A stretch of 64,000 nucleotides of DNA from contig JAJFKP010000057.1 in NCBI GenBank assembly GCA_021773135.1, positions 1-64,000 on the forward strand. The letters are read 5' to 3'. The position numbers and the translations under genes are program-made. The stretch is from Woeseiaceae bacterium. GTDB taxonomy: Bacteria > Pseudomonadota > Gammaproteobacteria > Steroidobacterales > Woeseiaceae. Positions 36,743 through 45,338 of the stretch are shown piece after piece (within the stretch, counting starts at the first letter, position 1; every line of letters starts with the position of its first letter). The notes beneath the pieces were generated by a model. The model searched no databases and was not told where the DNA came from. It worked only from the letters and a program-made list of their open reading frames with translations.

Positions 36743-37496
36743 GTCATTAGCAGCTGTCCTGGAAAAGAATGCGCTGATTACCGCATTTGCGTTCGTGGGC
36801 ATACTCGTATGGATCTCTTACGAAATCTCCGCGCGCCTGACGCGTGGTCACATTCACGGATCGGCAATAGCCATCACGCTCGGACTGGTGCTGGCCTACC
36901 TGGGTGGGCGCGCCACGGGCGGTAACAGCGGTCTCGCTGATTTCGGCTTGTTGACCGGCGTCGGCATCATGGGCGGCGCCATGTTTCGGGATTTTGCGAT
37001 CGTGGCCACTGCGTTCGGAGCGGATATCAGTGCTTTGAAACGGGCCGGCGTGGTAGGTGCGTTTTCGGTTGTCATAGGTGTGGTGTTGTCGTTTGTCGTT
37101 GGTGCACTTGTAGCGGTTTTGTTCGGCTACACCGATGCCGTATCAATCAGCACGATAGGTGCAGGAGCAGCAACCTATATCGTGGGACCGGTCACCGGCA
37201 CAGCACTGGGCGCAGACTCAGGGGTAATTGCCTTGAGCGTTGCGGCGGGACTGACCAAGTCCGTGCTCGTTATGATTGGCACCCCGCTTGTGGCACCGCG
37301 CATCGGGCTGAATAATCCGCACGCCGCGCTTATTTATGGCGGGCTGATGGGAACGACCAGCGGCGTCGCGGGCGGCCTTGCGGCGACAGATCCGAAACTC
37401 GTTCCATATGGCGCAATGACCGCAACGTTCTACACGGGCGTAGGCTGCCTGCTGGCACCGTCAGTGCTGTTTCTTCTCGTCAACGCAGTGGTCTGA
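36732..37496 (+). CDS. madM: malonate transporter subunit MadM
   Basis: 254 residues from the ATG opening MILESLAAVLEKN, which overlaps the end of madL; a start six codons upstream is possible but overlaps further. About eight helices; family motifs RGHIHGSAIAITLGL, GGRATGGNSGLADFGLLTGVG and NNPHAALIYGGLMGTTSG. It acts with MadL in malonate uptake at the inner membrane. The following amidase gene lies 139 bp downstream. Confidence 0.94.
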   Translation: MILESLAAVLEKNALITAFAFVGILVWISYEISARLTRGHIHGSAIAITLGLVLAYLGGRATGGNSGLADFGLLTGVGIMGGAMFRDFAIVATAFGADISALKRAGVVGAFSVVIGVVLSFVVGALVAVLFGYTDAVSISTIGAGAATYIVGPVTGTALGADSGVIALSVAAGLTKSVLVMIGTPLVAPRIGLNNPHAALIYGGLMGTTSGVAGGLAATDPKLVPYGAMTATFYTGVGCLLAPSVLFLLVNAVV

Positions 37497-37635
37497 CAAT
37501 CATCCGCGCGCCTTTGTTTCTACCGCGAGCTGTGTTTGAATTCCAGCAACCTAGTGAGTCATCACCGTCACAGGCAATTGAGGCGGCATTAATATCGGCC
37601 ACAGCGTATCGACCACGCCGAATCCGGAGAGTATT

Positions 37636-39159
37636 TTGGACAGAAGAGAATTTCTTGGCGGAATGTCATTCGCGGGAATGGCGATGTCCCTGCCGGCAGA
37701 AATACTGGCACGGGATGTACCAGCAGACCTGACCTCGATGTCCGCCTCGCAGCTGTCGGCTGCGATTCGGCAACGGCATGTAACCTGTGTAGAAGTTATG
37801 CAGGCTTATCTGGCTCGAATTCACAGGTACAACCCGACCTATAACGCCATCGTGAGCATGGTCGACGACGACACGCTGATCAAACAGGCAGCCCTCGCTG
37901 ACCGCGCGCTGGACAACGATGAGTACTGGGGGTGGATGCATGGTATGCCCCAGGCAATCAAAGACGATGCCAACGTTGAGGGTTTTCCCACCAGCCATGG
38001 GTCGCCTATTTTCGCCGGCACGATCGCGACTGAAGACGACCTGCTGGTGGCGCGAATTCGACGCCAGGGGCCGATATTCATTGGCAAAACCAACCTGCCG
38101 GAATTTGGCATGGGTTCGCAAAGTTACAATCCCGTACACGGTGTTACGGGCTCTGCTTACGATCCGCGACTTACCGCTGGCGGCAGCAGCGGCGGCGCAG
38201 CATGCGGCCTTGCCACCCATATGCTAGCTGTCGCAAACGGCGGCGATCTTATGGGCTCCTTACGAAACCCGGGTGCCTTCAATAACGTTGTCGGTTTTCG
38301 GCCAACGCAGGGCAGGGTGCCGGACAGTCGCGGAAGTGATCTGTTCTACCAGCAGATGGGAACCGGTGGTCCGATGGGTCGCAATACTGAAGACACGGCT
38401 CGCCTGTTGGTTACTATTGCAGGACAAGCCCCCAGCCAGCCACTGTCTTTGCGTGACAAATTGCCGGACGTCAGCGAATTCAAGGCAACGGCGCTTCGGG
38501 GACTCAGGATCGGCTGGCTGGGTGATTTCGACGGATATCTGCCAATGGAACCGGGAGTCATTGAGTTGTGTGAGGCGTCCCTCGGCTCTCTGGGACAGCA
38601 TGGTGTATCCGTTGAGCCGTGCCTGCCGGAGTTTGACATGGCACGACTGTGGCAGACCTGGCTGACACTGCGGCACTGGACACGGCATGCCATGCGTTCG
38701 CTTTACGACGACCCCGACACCAGGAAACTCCTTAAGCCGGAGGCTGTCTGGGAAATTGAGGGCGCCTTCGCCACGTCGGCGCAAACAGTCTATGAAGCTG
38801 GCATCGCAAGGGCCGACTGGTTCGAGGAACTAAACCGGTTGTTTCAGGACTATGACCTGCTGGTATTACCAACCGCACAGGTATTTCCTTTCGACAAGAG
38901 CATCCACTGGCCACAGGAAATCGACGGGGTCGCGATGGATACCTATCACCGGTGGATGGAGGTTGTCATCGGCGGAACGCTGGCTGGACTGCCCGTGTGC
39001 AATGTTGCGGCGGGATTCGACGGACAGGGGAGGCCCATGGGTATGCAGGTCATGGGACCATTCGGTGACGACAAAGGGGTGCTTGAGTTTGCCATGGCGT
39101 ATGAAGCGATAACTGATCATCTCGACCGTCGCCCAGTGTTGCGCGAAACCGGGATTTGA
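37636..39159 (+). CDS. amidase-signature enzyme with Tat-like leader
   Basis: 507 residues starting at TTG (37636), preceded by GGAGAG. The N-terminus DRREFLGGMSFAGMAMSLPA looks like a Tat signal. The Ser-cisSer-Lys triad is K109 (AIKDD), S184 (AGGSSGG) and S208 (LMGSLR), with spacings of 75 and 24 residues, identical to fatty acid amide hydrolase. The strand after the nucleophile reads GGDLMGSLRNPG rather than the usual GTDTGGSIRIP. The substrate is not evident. Its place beside matB and madLM makes a malonamate/malonamide hydrolase (malonamidase E2-like) an attractive guess, since it would supply malonate; this is inference from context. Confidence 0.85.
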   Translation: MDRREFLGGMSFAGMAMSLPAEILARDVPADLTSMSASQLSAAIRQRHVTCVEVMQAYLARIHRYNPTYNAIVSMVDDDTLIKQAALADRALDNDEYWGWMHGMPQAIKDDANVEGFPTSHGSPIFAGTIATEDDLLVARIRRQGPIFIGKTNLPEFGMGSQSYNPVHGVTGSAYDPRLTAGGSSGGAACGLATHMLAVANGGDLMGSLRNPGAFNNVVGFRPTQGRVPDSRGSDLFYQQMGTGGPMGRNTEDTARLLVTIAGQAPSQPLSLRDKLPDVSEFKATALRGLRIGWLGDFDGYLPMEPGVIELCEASLGSLGQHGVSVEPCLPEFDMARLWQTWLTLRHWTRHAMRSLYDDPDTRKLLKPEAVWEIEGAFATSAQTVYEAGIARADWFEELNRLFQDYDLLVLPTAQVFPFDKSIHWPQEIDGVAMDTYHRWMEVVIGGTLAGLPVCNVAAGFDGQGRPMGMQVMGPFGDDKGVLEFAMAYEAITDHLDRRPVLRETGI

Positions 39160-39273
39160 CTGTCGGGCCTGGGTAAATCAGATGCTGGCGCCTTGGCCAC
39201 GGTCGAAAAAGATTAAAAGGGTTTCGCCCCGGTACGGGAACAGATAATACAACTTGTCCGACGCCCGGGAGAT

Positions 39274-40134
39274 TCAGGCCTCGTAGCGAAATCGCATCGA
39301 CAGGTCGACGGCGCTTATGTCCTTGGTCAATGCACCTACCGAGATGTAGTCCACGCCGGTTTCTGCAATCGCTCGAATCGACGCGAGCGTAATGCCGCCG
39401 GACGCTTCAAGATCTGCCGCAGGGTTTCCGGCTTCCTGGTTGACATCGATAGCGAGCTGCAAATCGGCGATATCAAAATTGTCGAGCAACACTCGATCAG
39501 CACCCGCTGCCAGCGCCTGACGCAGTTCAGAAATCGATTCGACTTCAACCTCTACAGGTAGCCCGCGGTGCAGCCTTTTCGCGGCGGACACCGCAGCAGC
39601 GATTCCGCCGGCACTTATGATGTGATTTTCCTTGATTAATATGGCATCGAACAGGCCGATGCGATGATTCTCTCCGCCGCCACAACGGACGGCATACTTT
39701 TGCGCCAGCCGGAGCCCGGGAATCGTCTTGCGGGTATCGAGAATGCGTACTTTGGTACCTGCAACAGCCTCGACGTAGCGAGCCGTGTTCGTTGCGGTTG
39801 CAGAGAGAGATTGCAAAAAGTTGAGCGCCGTGCGTTCGCCGCTCAGGATAGCGCGCGCAGGTCCGTTGATAATACAAATTTCGGCATCGGCAGGGATGCG
39901 GTCACCGTCGTTGCAAATCCATTCAACAGTGATGTTGGAATTCAGTTGCCGAAACACGTCATCGACCCACGGTCTTCCTGCCACGGTCATTGCCTCGCGG
40001 CCAGAAATTATTGCCGTCGCTAATGCGGTCTCAGGAATCAACTGCGCAGTGAGGTCGCCGTCGCCGAGATCCTCCGTGAGTGCCAGCGAGACATTAGCCG
40101 AAATGGCTTCCGACAATTGTTCAGTAATTTGCAT
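39274..40134 (-). CDS. nadC: nicotinate-nucleotide pyrophosphorylase (quinolinate phosphoribosyltransferase)
   Basis: 286 residues from the ATG opening MQITEQLSEA, preceded by CCGGGA; a TTG five codons upstream lies in the terminator tail of the previous gene and is rejected. It converts quinolinate and PRPP to nicotinate mononucleotide in de novo NAD synthesis. Motifs: EDLGDGDLT, LNFLQSLSATAT, LDTRKTIPGLR, KYAVRCGGGENHRIGL, IKENHI, EVEVES and SGGI near the end. Length is normal. Confidence 0.96.
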   Translation of the reverse strand: MQITEQLSEAISANVSLALTEDLGDGDLTAQLIPETALATAIISGREAMTVAGRPWVDDVFRQLNSNITVEWICNDGDRIPADAEICIINGPARAILSGERTALNFLQSLSATATNTARYVEAVAGTKVRILDTRKTIPGLRLAQKYAVRCGGGENHRIGLFDAILIKENHIISAGGIAAAVSAAKRLHRGLPVEVEVESISELRQALAAGADRVLLDNFDIADLQLAIDVNQEAGNPAADLEASGGITLASIRAIAETGVDYISVGALTKDISAVDLSMRFRYEA

Positions 40135-40149
40135 GTTTTTCCCGGACAA

Positions 40150-40175
40150 AAGAAACCCGGCACCGGGCCGGGTTT
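40150..40175 (-). terminator. terminator of the PuuD-like gene
   Basis: AAACCCGGC (40153-40161) pairs with GCCGGGTTT (40167-40175) and is followed on the minus strand by CTTTTG. It lies about 20 bp after the stop of the upstream gene and just before nadC. Confidence 0.75.
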
Positions 40176-40195
40176 CGTCAAGATTAAATTCTCAA

Positions 40196-40816
40196 TTACA
40201 TTGCAAAGCCGTGCCCGGCTCCTACCATGCTCATGATCAATGGAATCGACATCAAGGTGTTCGATCGCGATGCGGTGAATGCAATGGCTTTCGCCTTCGC
40301 TATTTCATCGGCGCTGGCTTCGACCATGCCCAGTACTTTCTTCTGGTTGGGCCAGATCAATACCCAGACGTTAAACAACATTATCGTCCCCAGCCACGCG
40401 CCAATACCGATTGTCATCGCATAGGCGTTTACATTCTGACCGCCCAGGCCGAGCATGAACGCATTAGCGAATTCGCCACGATGTAACAGAAACGCTGCGC
40501 CGGTTAGCCAGGTCGCTAGTGCTCCCCAACGAAACCAGAACAATGCACGCGGAGCAACATACTTCGTAATGCCTGCACCACCGGGTCCGCCGTCGTCATT
40601 GGCAGCATCACCGAGCGCGGGAACCTGCACAAAATTGAAGTAGTACAGCAAGCCAATCCAGATAATTCCGGCAAATACGTGGAGCCAGATCAGAATTGCA
40701 TTTGCTTTTCCCGCTCCGATAGCGGTAATGGGGCCATCACCTGTTACCAGCAGGATAATGATCGCCAGGACGAATCCGCCAATAATCGTGCCCGGAACGC
40801 TTTTGAGTGGGTTCAT
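40196..40816 (-). CDS. PuuD/urate-oxidase-N-terminal-like membrane protein
   Basis: 206 residues with about five helices. WLHVFAGIIWIGLLYYFNFVQVP and RALFWFRWGALATWLTGAAFLL match the membrane domain of urate hydroxylase PuuD (Urate_ox_N). The cytochrome c domain found at the C-terminus of full PuuD is absent, and no purine genes are nearby, so urate oxidation is uncertain. It may be a haem-binding or quinone-linked membrane protein needing a separate cytochrome. It is transcribed alone with its own terminator. Confidence 0.75.
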   Translation of the reverse strand: MNPLKSVPGTIIGGFVLAIIILLVTGDGPITAIGAGKANAILIWLHVFAGIIWIGLLYYFNFVQVPALGDAANDDGGPGGAGITKYVAPRALFWFRWGALATWLTGAAFLLHRGEFANAFMLGLGGQNVNAYAMTIGIGAWLGTIMLFNVWVLIWPNQKKVLGMVEASADEIAKAKAIAFTASRSNTLMSIPLIMSMVGAGHGFAM

Positions 40817-41003
40817 GCTTGTTTCTCCCAGAAAATTATTGGTTATTATGTCGCTCGGATCGAAAATCCGGGGAGCGCCGCCGCCTTACATAGTGACGAG
40901 GTCCTCATTATAGTGACTGGAAAGAATGATTGCAGGAGTTTGGTGAGTAATATACCGCTCCATTAGGTTACAGACGGCCAGTTCAGTACAATCCGGAGCG
41001 CGT

Positions 41004-41369
41004 GTGGTGCCAGTGATTCCCCAGCCTATGAGAACGTTTTTGATAATTATTGCGTCATTGAGCCTGCCGGGCTGCGCCGGAATGCTGCTTGGCGGCGGTT
41101 CGAGCAGCGAGCGGGCGCCCACCACCCGGCAGGGTACGATACCTGCCAGTGCAGACAGCGCTATATCGGGAGTCCTGCGCCAGAAATACAGTGCCGATCA
41201 GGAAATCAGTCGGTATGGTATCGGGATTCGAGCAGTTTCCGGTCGCGTAACGTTGACAGGTACAGTTGGCAGTTACGAAATTCGAGACCGGGTCGTCGAT
41301 ATCGCGCGGAACACAAGTGGCGTAAAACGGGTGGATAGTCGCGTCATCGTAAACACAAATATGCGCTAG
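41004..41369 (+). CDS. BON-domain lipoprotein
   Basis: 121 residues from GTG (41004), which has a GGAG six bases upstream; an ATG at 41028 is an alternative start. The lipobox LPGC follows a hydrophobic segment (FLIIIASLSLPGC). After a Gly/Ser-rich linker comes a single BON domain (about 50-118: ISGVLRQKYSADQEI...VTLTGTVGSYEIRDRVVDIAR...VKRVDSRVIV), as in OsmY and similar envelope stress proteins. It probably binds phospholipid or peptidoglycan-associated partners in the periplasm. Confidence 0.85.
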   Translation: MVPVIPQPMRTFLIIIASLSLPGCAGMLLGGGSSSERAPTTRQGTIPASADSAISGVLRQKYSADQEISRYGIGIRAVSGRVTLTGTVGSYEIRDRVVDIARNTSGVKRVDSRVIVNTNMR

Positions 41370-41451
41370 ATAATTTTCAAGAAAATAATTGAAATACCAA
41401 TGCGTCAGCCTTATGTCTGACAACCGCAGAAAATAAAAGGTGAACCAAGCA

Positions 41452-41781
41452 GTGGACGTCAACGACAGAATCAAAGACCAGATCGAAAAAAACCCGGTGT
41501 TGCTTTATATGAAGGGTACACCTGACTTTCCGCAGTGTGGTTTTTCCGGGCAGACCGTAGCTGCCCTCAAGTCAATCGGTCGTCCTTTCGCTTACATAAA
41601 CATTTTTGAGGATGCGGAAATACGTGAAGGCCTGAAGGCCTATTCGAATTGGCCAACATTTCCGCAACTTTATATTGATGGCGAATTAATCGGGGGCGCG
41701 GACATCGTCGTTGAGATGTACCATTCCGGTGAACTCGGCGAGTTGCTCGCCGAAGATGCCGGTAATTCCGCAGCCGAATAA
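41452..41781 (+). CDS. grxD: monothiol glutaredoxin (Grx4/GrxD type)
   Basis: About 109 residues from GTG at 41452, with AAAAGGTGA eight bases upstream; another GTG at 41440 would add four residues. The CGFS active site is in FPQCGFSGQ, and the glutathione-binding segments WPTFPQLYIDGELIGG and VVEMYHSGEL are present. CGFS glutaredoxins carry glutathione-ligated [2Fe-2S] clusters for delivery to apoproteins and act in iron sensing with BolA proteins. A short acidic tail follows the fold. Confidence 0.95.
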   Translation: MDVNDRIKDQIEKNPVLLYMKGTPDFPQCGFSGQTVAALKSIGRPFAYINIFEDAEIREGLKAYSNWPTFPQLYIDGELIGGADIVVEMYHSGELGELLAEDAGNSAAE

Positions 41782-41829
41782 CCGCTTTCGACAGAAGCGC
41801 TGGAGCCGCCATAAATGGTGGTCTTCGCC

Positions 41830-41847
41830 CACTCGCGTTCGCGAGTG
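41830..41847. terminator. perfect hairpin downstream of grxD
   Basis: CACTCGCG-TT-CGCGAGTG is an 18-bp perfect palindrome 49 bp after the grxD stop. No T-run follows, so it may be a weak or rho-assisted terminator, or an mRNA-stabilising stem. Confidence 0.4.
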
Positions 41848-41914
41848 AGCGCGCCTTATGTAAAACCTGTTGGCAACTGAGACGCGCATCACTGCTTAAT
41901 TTTCGCGGCTTTCG

Positions 41915-42005
41915 TATAGTCATTCGCTCAGGGAAGAGCGAGCTGGCGAAGAGGTTTTCACCGCCAGTCCGTCAGCCACCAAGGCGTTGAGCAGCGGAGT
42001 TCTGT
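41915..42005 (+). other. possible structured 5' leader of the lipoprotein/GGDEF-EAL operon
   Basis: The 227-bp gap between grxD and the next gene ends in a run of potential hairpins: CGCTC/GAGCG (about 41925-41941), CTGGCG/CGCCAG (about 41942-41967) and CCG/CGG arms up to the ribosome-binding site. I compared it with GEMM-I and GEMM-II c-di-GMP riboswitches and found none of their conserved core. It is recorded as structure only. Confidence 0.25.
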
Positions 42006-42008
42006 CGA

Positions 42009-43085
42009 ATGAAATTCAGGAGCCCTATTCGTCTGATGATCGCAAGATCATCGATGGTCCTGTCGCTTCTCATTCTGTCAGGTTGTTCAATTCTTGCCAC
42101 AGCACCTCCGGAACCGGTGGCGACCACGGAGCCGGAACCAGTAGTGGAACCCGAGCCCGAGCCTCAGGTGGAACCGGAACCGCCGGTTGAACCGCCGCCA
42201 CCACCAATTGAACCACCACAGATCGTCGAACCGGAACCGCAACCCATCGAGCCACTTGTGGCGATTGTTATTTCGGACCGGACACCTGCGTATGTTGAGG
42301 TTGCCGATGCGTTACAGGATTTCCTGGAGCATCACGAAATTTATGACCTGAGTGATCGCAGCATGCCTCCACAGGATGCATTCGCGGCGATCGCGGAATC
42401 CAATGCCGTTGCAGTCGTTGCCGTCGGCCTGACCAGTGCGGAGGCTGCAGCCCGATACTCGCCGGTGCCGGTTGTAGTAAGCCAGGTTTTCAACATTGGC
42501 ACGACGGAACTGCTATCGGAACGTGTCAAAGCCGTGAGCGTTTTGCCGCCACTCGAGCTGCTTTTTGAAGCCTGGCAAGAGATCGACCCGAACCTCAAGA
42601 ATGTCGGCGCGATTATCGGTCCTGACCATGGCGAAGTCATTGCAGAAGCAGAAATGGCCATGCAGGAGCGCGGCATTAACCTCCAATATGCGGTTGCAAA
42701 AACTGATCGTGAGACGCTGTACCTGTTTAACCGCCTCATCAGAGAAATCGACGGATTCATTCTATTTCCGGATAACCGAATCCTCAGTCGCAGTGTGCTT
42801 ACAGAAATGATGGCGTCTGCCAGTCGTCACCGGGTACAGGTTGCAGTCTTTAACGAGCCACTGCTTGAATTCGGCGCGGTATTTAACTCGGGGACGTTGC
42901 CTGCCGACATTGCGGAAACGATTGCCGGCATCCTCGACAAAGTATTGAGCGATAGCTTTGGCAGCGTGCCGTCAATAACACCGCTGTCGGCCGTTGAAAT
43001 CAGGACCAACCCGGCCGTGTTGCAGAAATTCGGTCTTTTGGTTGCCGAACGTGCTGACGAAATTACGCTGGCGGACTCGAAATGA
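42009..43085 (+). CDS. ABC-type substrate-binding-like lipoprotein
   Basis: 358 residues. Lipobox LSGC with lipidated C26, then a Pro/Glu/Val-rich linker (about 35-82, EPEP and PPPP runs) of the periplasm-spanning type seen in TonB, then a two-lobed binding-protein fold (about 84-350: LVAIVISDRTPAYVEVADAL, VVSQVFNIGT, NVGAIIGPDHGEVIAEAE, GFILFPDNRILS), like ABC_sub_bind (PF04392). No ABC permease or ATPase gene is nearby. Its stop overlaps the start of the membrane GGDEF-EAL gene by four bases (ATGA), so the two are translationally coupled. It probably senses a small ligand and signals to that protein rather than transporting. Confidence 0.85.
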   Translation: MKFRSPIRLMIARSSMVLSLLILSGCSILATAPPEPVATTEPEPVVEPEPEPQVEPEPPVEPPPPPIEPPQIVEPEPQPIEPLVAIVISDRTPAYVEVADALQDFLEHHEIYDLSDRSMPPQDAFAAIAESNAVAVVAVGLTSAEAAARYSPVPVVVSQVFNIGTTELLSERVKAVSVLPPLELLFEAWQEIDPNLKNVGAIIGPDHGEVIAEAEMAMQERGINLQYAVAKTDRETLYLFNRLIREIDGFILFPDNRILSRSVLTEMMASASRHRVQVAVFNEPLLEFGAVFNSGTLPADIAETIAGILDKVLSDSFGSVPSITPLSAVEIRTNPAVLQKFGLLVAERADEITLADSK

Positions 43086-45292
43086 GGCGATGGATTGCAA
43101 CAGTATTCGGCGCAAGCCCTGAGATGCTGGCCAATATTGCGCCGTCCGGACGCTTGGGCAAACGGGTCCTGATCAATGAAATCCTGTCACTGCAGCTGAT
43201 CATTACCGCCATTATCGGTGCGCTCGCCATCGCCGGTCTTTACTGGGGCGGCCAATGGGTATTGCAGGACAATTATAGTCGCTGGGCAATGCAGTGGACC
43301 GAGGAGCTCAATGAGCTGGGTGCGCCGCTGTATCTGCCAAATGATGATGAGGCCATATTGCGATTGGAAAGCTTTATCGACAAGTACCCGGAAATTGATC
43401 GTGTGTCTTACTACGAGGCCGGCGGTTCAGTCATTCATACACTCAAGAATTCACCGGAGATTACGGGCAAAAACCCGACGATAGGCGCCGCAAAACTTTT
43501 GGAGCTGGAAAGTCTCATTGGTACTGAGGCGCCATACCTTGTGGAGTCAAGCTTCCTCAATGCACGGGCCTTTCAGATCATGGCGCCCGTGTGGACAGAG
43601 TCTATTCCGGGAGATGGCCTGTTCAATTTCGACCCCGCGGCAGATTCACCACGCAAACAAACCAACCTGATCGGGTTTGTCGGTCTCGAACTTGACTTCT
43701 CTCTGTTTCACAATCGCCTGTTAACCAATATCAAAATTGCGATTAGCGTGCTGCTGTTGTTATTGGTCGTGTCCGGATTTCTCGGTCGCCGTTACCTGGC
43801 GAGGGCATTGACGGCCATTTCGGATCTGCAGCAACCAATAGCAGAACTGGCAAAAGGCAACCTCGCCGTAGAATTCAAGCCGGCGGAGCATCGTGAAATT
43901 TCAGAAATTGTCGAGGCGCTTGAAACGACCGCATCGGCGCTGGGCGAGCGCGACGCACGACTTCTGCGTCTCGCAAACCACGATGGCTTGACCGGGCTTT
44001 TTAATCGTCGACGCCTGGTCGAAGAGCTGAAGAAGGAAATCGACAACGTCACTGTGAACGAAACCTCCAGCGCGATGCTTTTCATTGATCTTGATCAGTT
44101 CAAATATGTGAACGACACCTGCGGACATCCTGCCGGCGATCGGCTGATTCGCAAGGTCGCAGACCAACTAAAGCGTACGGTGGCACCCGCAGGCCTGGTT
44201 GCCCGCTTTGGTGGCGACGAATTTGCAGTTTTGGTCAGGGGTATTTCCAAAGACGAAACCCGGGTGCTCGCAGATCAGGTTCTCGAGGACATGCGGCGCC
44301 TTGCACACATTGAAGATGACCACATCTTCCACGTACATTGCAGCATCGGCATAACAATGATTTCCTCTGGGAAATTCGATCACGATGACATTATTGCGCA
44401 AGCCGATATCGCTTGTCGGGAGGCCAAAGAAAGTGGTCGAAACCGTCTTCAGTTCTTTAGTATGTCCGACCGCGAGGCGGAGAAGATCGTTGCCGACGTT
44501 GGTTGGGTAAACAAGCTGCGTGAAGCAATCGATAATGACCTGTTTGTGCTTCGCTTCCAGCCGATTGTGGAGATCGAGACCGGTACTATCACGCATCACG
44601 AAGTTTTGTTGCGGCTGATTGGGGATAACGGAAAAACGATTTCGCCGGACGCATTCCTGCCGGCCGCCGTTCGCTTTGGCCTTATGGCCGAAATCGATAC
44701 CTGGGTCGTTACGAATGCGCTGCGCGTGTTAGCAGAGTATCGTGAAACACGCCCCGATCTGCGCTTTTCGCTCAATCTATCTGCAAACGCGTTTGAGGCA
44801 GAAGACCTCACGGGATTCATCCAGTCACATCTTGAAAAATACGATATTCCGCCGAACGCGGTAATTTTTGAAATCACCGAAAGTCTTGCGGTCAGGCACT
44901 TGTCTTACGTCGAGTGCCAGATAGCGTCCCTGCGAAAACTGGGTTGCGAACTGGCGCTCGATGATTTCGGCACGGGCTACAGCTCATTCGGCTACCTGCA
45001 ACGTCTCGAAGTTGATTACATCAAAATTGATGGTTGCTTTGTGCGTGACCTGGTCAACAAGCCCGTTGATCAAAAAATGATCAGAATGATAGCGGAAATC
45101 GGTCAGGAAGCCGGTATGAAGACGGTCGCGGAATACGTGCAGAGTGGCCCGACGCTGGCGTTACTGGCCGATCTCGGCATCGACTATGCGCAAGGCTATT
45201 TCATTGGTCGCCCGACGGCGGTGCCTACAACAAAATCAATGCCGATACCCATTAATCTGAATCGGCACAAACATACCGGGCTCAACGGTTAA
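43082..45292 (+). CDS. membrane GGDEF-EAL protein with periplasmic sensor domain
   Basis: 736 residues. Two membrane helices (about 33-62 and 217-237) enclose a periplasmic domain of about 155 residues; a HAMP-like linker follows (about 238-290). The GGDEF domain keeps RFGGDEF but has no RxxD I-site (APAG at that position), so feedback inhibition is unlikely. The EAL domain reads EVLLRL with NLSAN, LDDFGTG, IKIDGCF, AEYVQ and AQGYFIG. It may be bifunctional. The layout recalls LapD-type proteins, but here both catalytic motifs look intact. It is coupled to the upstream binding-protein lipoprotein, its likely ligand-sensing partner. Confidence 0.92.
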   Translation: MRRWIATVFGASPEMLANIAPSGRLGKRVLINEILSLQLIITAIIGALAIAGLYWGGQWVLQDNYSRWAMQWTEELNELGAPLYLPNDDEAILRLESFIDKYPEIDRVSYYEAGGSVIHTLKNSPEITGKNPTIGAAKLLELESLIGTEAPYLVESSFLNARAFQIMAPVWTESIPGDGLFNFDPAADSPRKQTNLIGFVGLELDFSLFHNRLLTNIKIAISVLLLLLVVSGFLGRRYLARALTAISDLQQPIAELAKGNLAVEFKPAEHREISEIVEALETTASALGERDARLLRLANHDGLTGLFNRRRLVEELKKEIDNVTVNETSSAMLFIDLDQFKYVNDTCGHPAGDRLIRKVADQLKRTVAPAGLVARFGGDEFAVLVRGISKDETRVLADQVLEDMRRLAHIEDDHIFHVHCSIGITMISSGKFDHDDIIAQADIACREAKESGRNRLQFFSMSDREAEKIVADVGWVNKLREAIDNDLFVLRFQPIVEIETGTITHHEVLLRLIGDNGKTISPDAFLPAAVRFGLMAEIDTWVVTNALRVLAEYRETRPDLRFSLNLSANAFEAEDLTGFIQSHLEKYDIPPNAVIFEITESLAVRHLSYVECQIASLRKLGCELALDDFGTGYSSFGYLQRLEVDYIKIDGCFVRDLVNKPVDQKMIRMIAEIGQEAGMKTVAEYVQSGPTLALLADLGIDYAQGYFIGRPTAVPTTKSMPIPINLNRHKHTGLNG

Positions 45293-45338
45293 CTGCGAGA
45301 CCAGGCGACTTTGCCGGTTGGCAATAAATTGGAGTCCG

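Noticed and set aside
41915-42008. GEMM (c-di-GMP) riboswitch before the lipoprotein/GGDEF-EAL genes
   Set aside because: None of the conserved core bases of GEMM-I or GEMM-II is present, despite the suggestive gene context.
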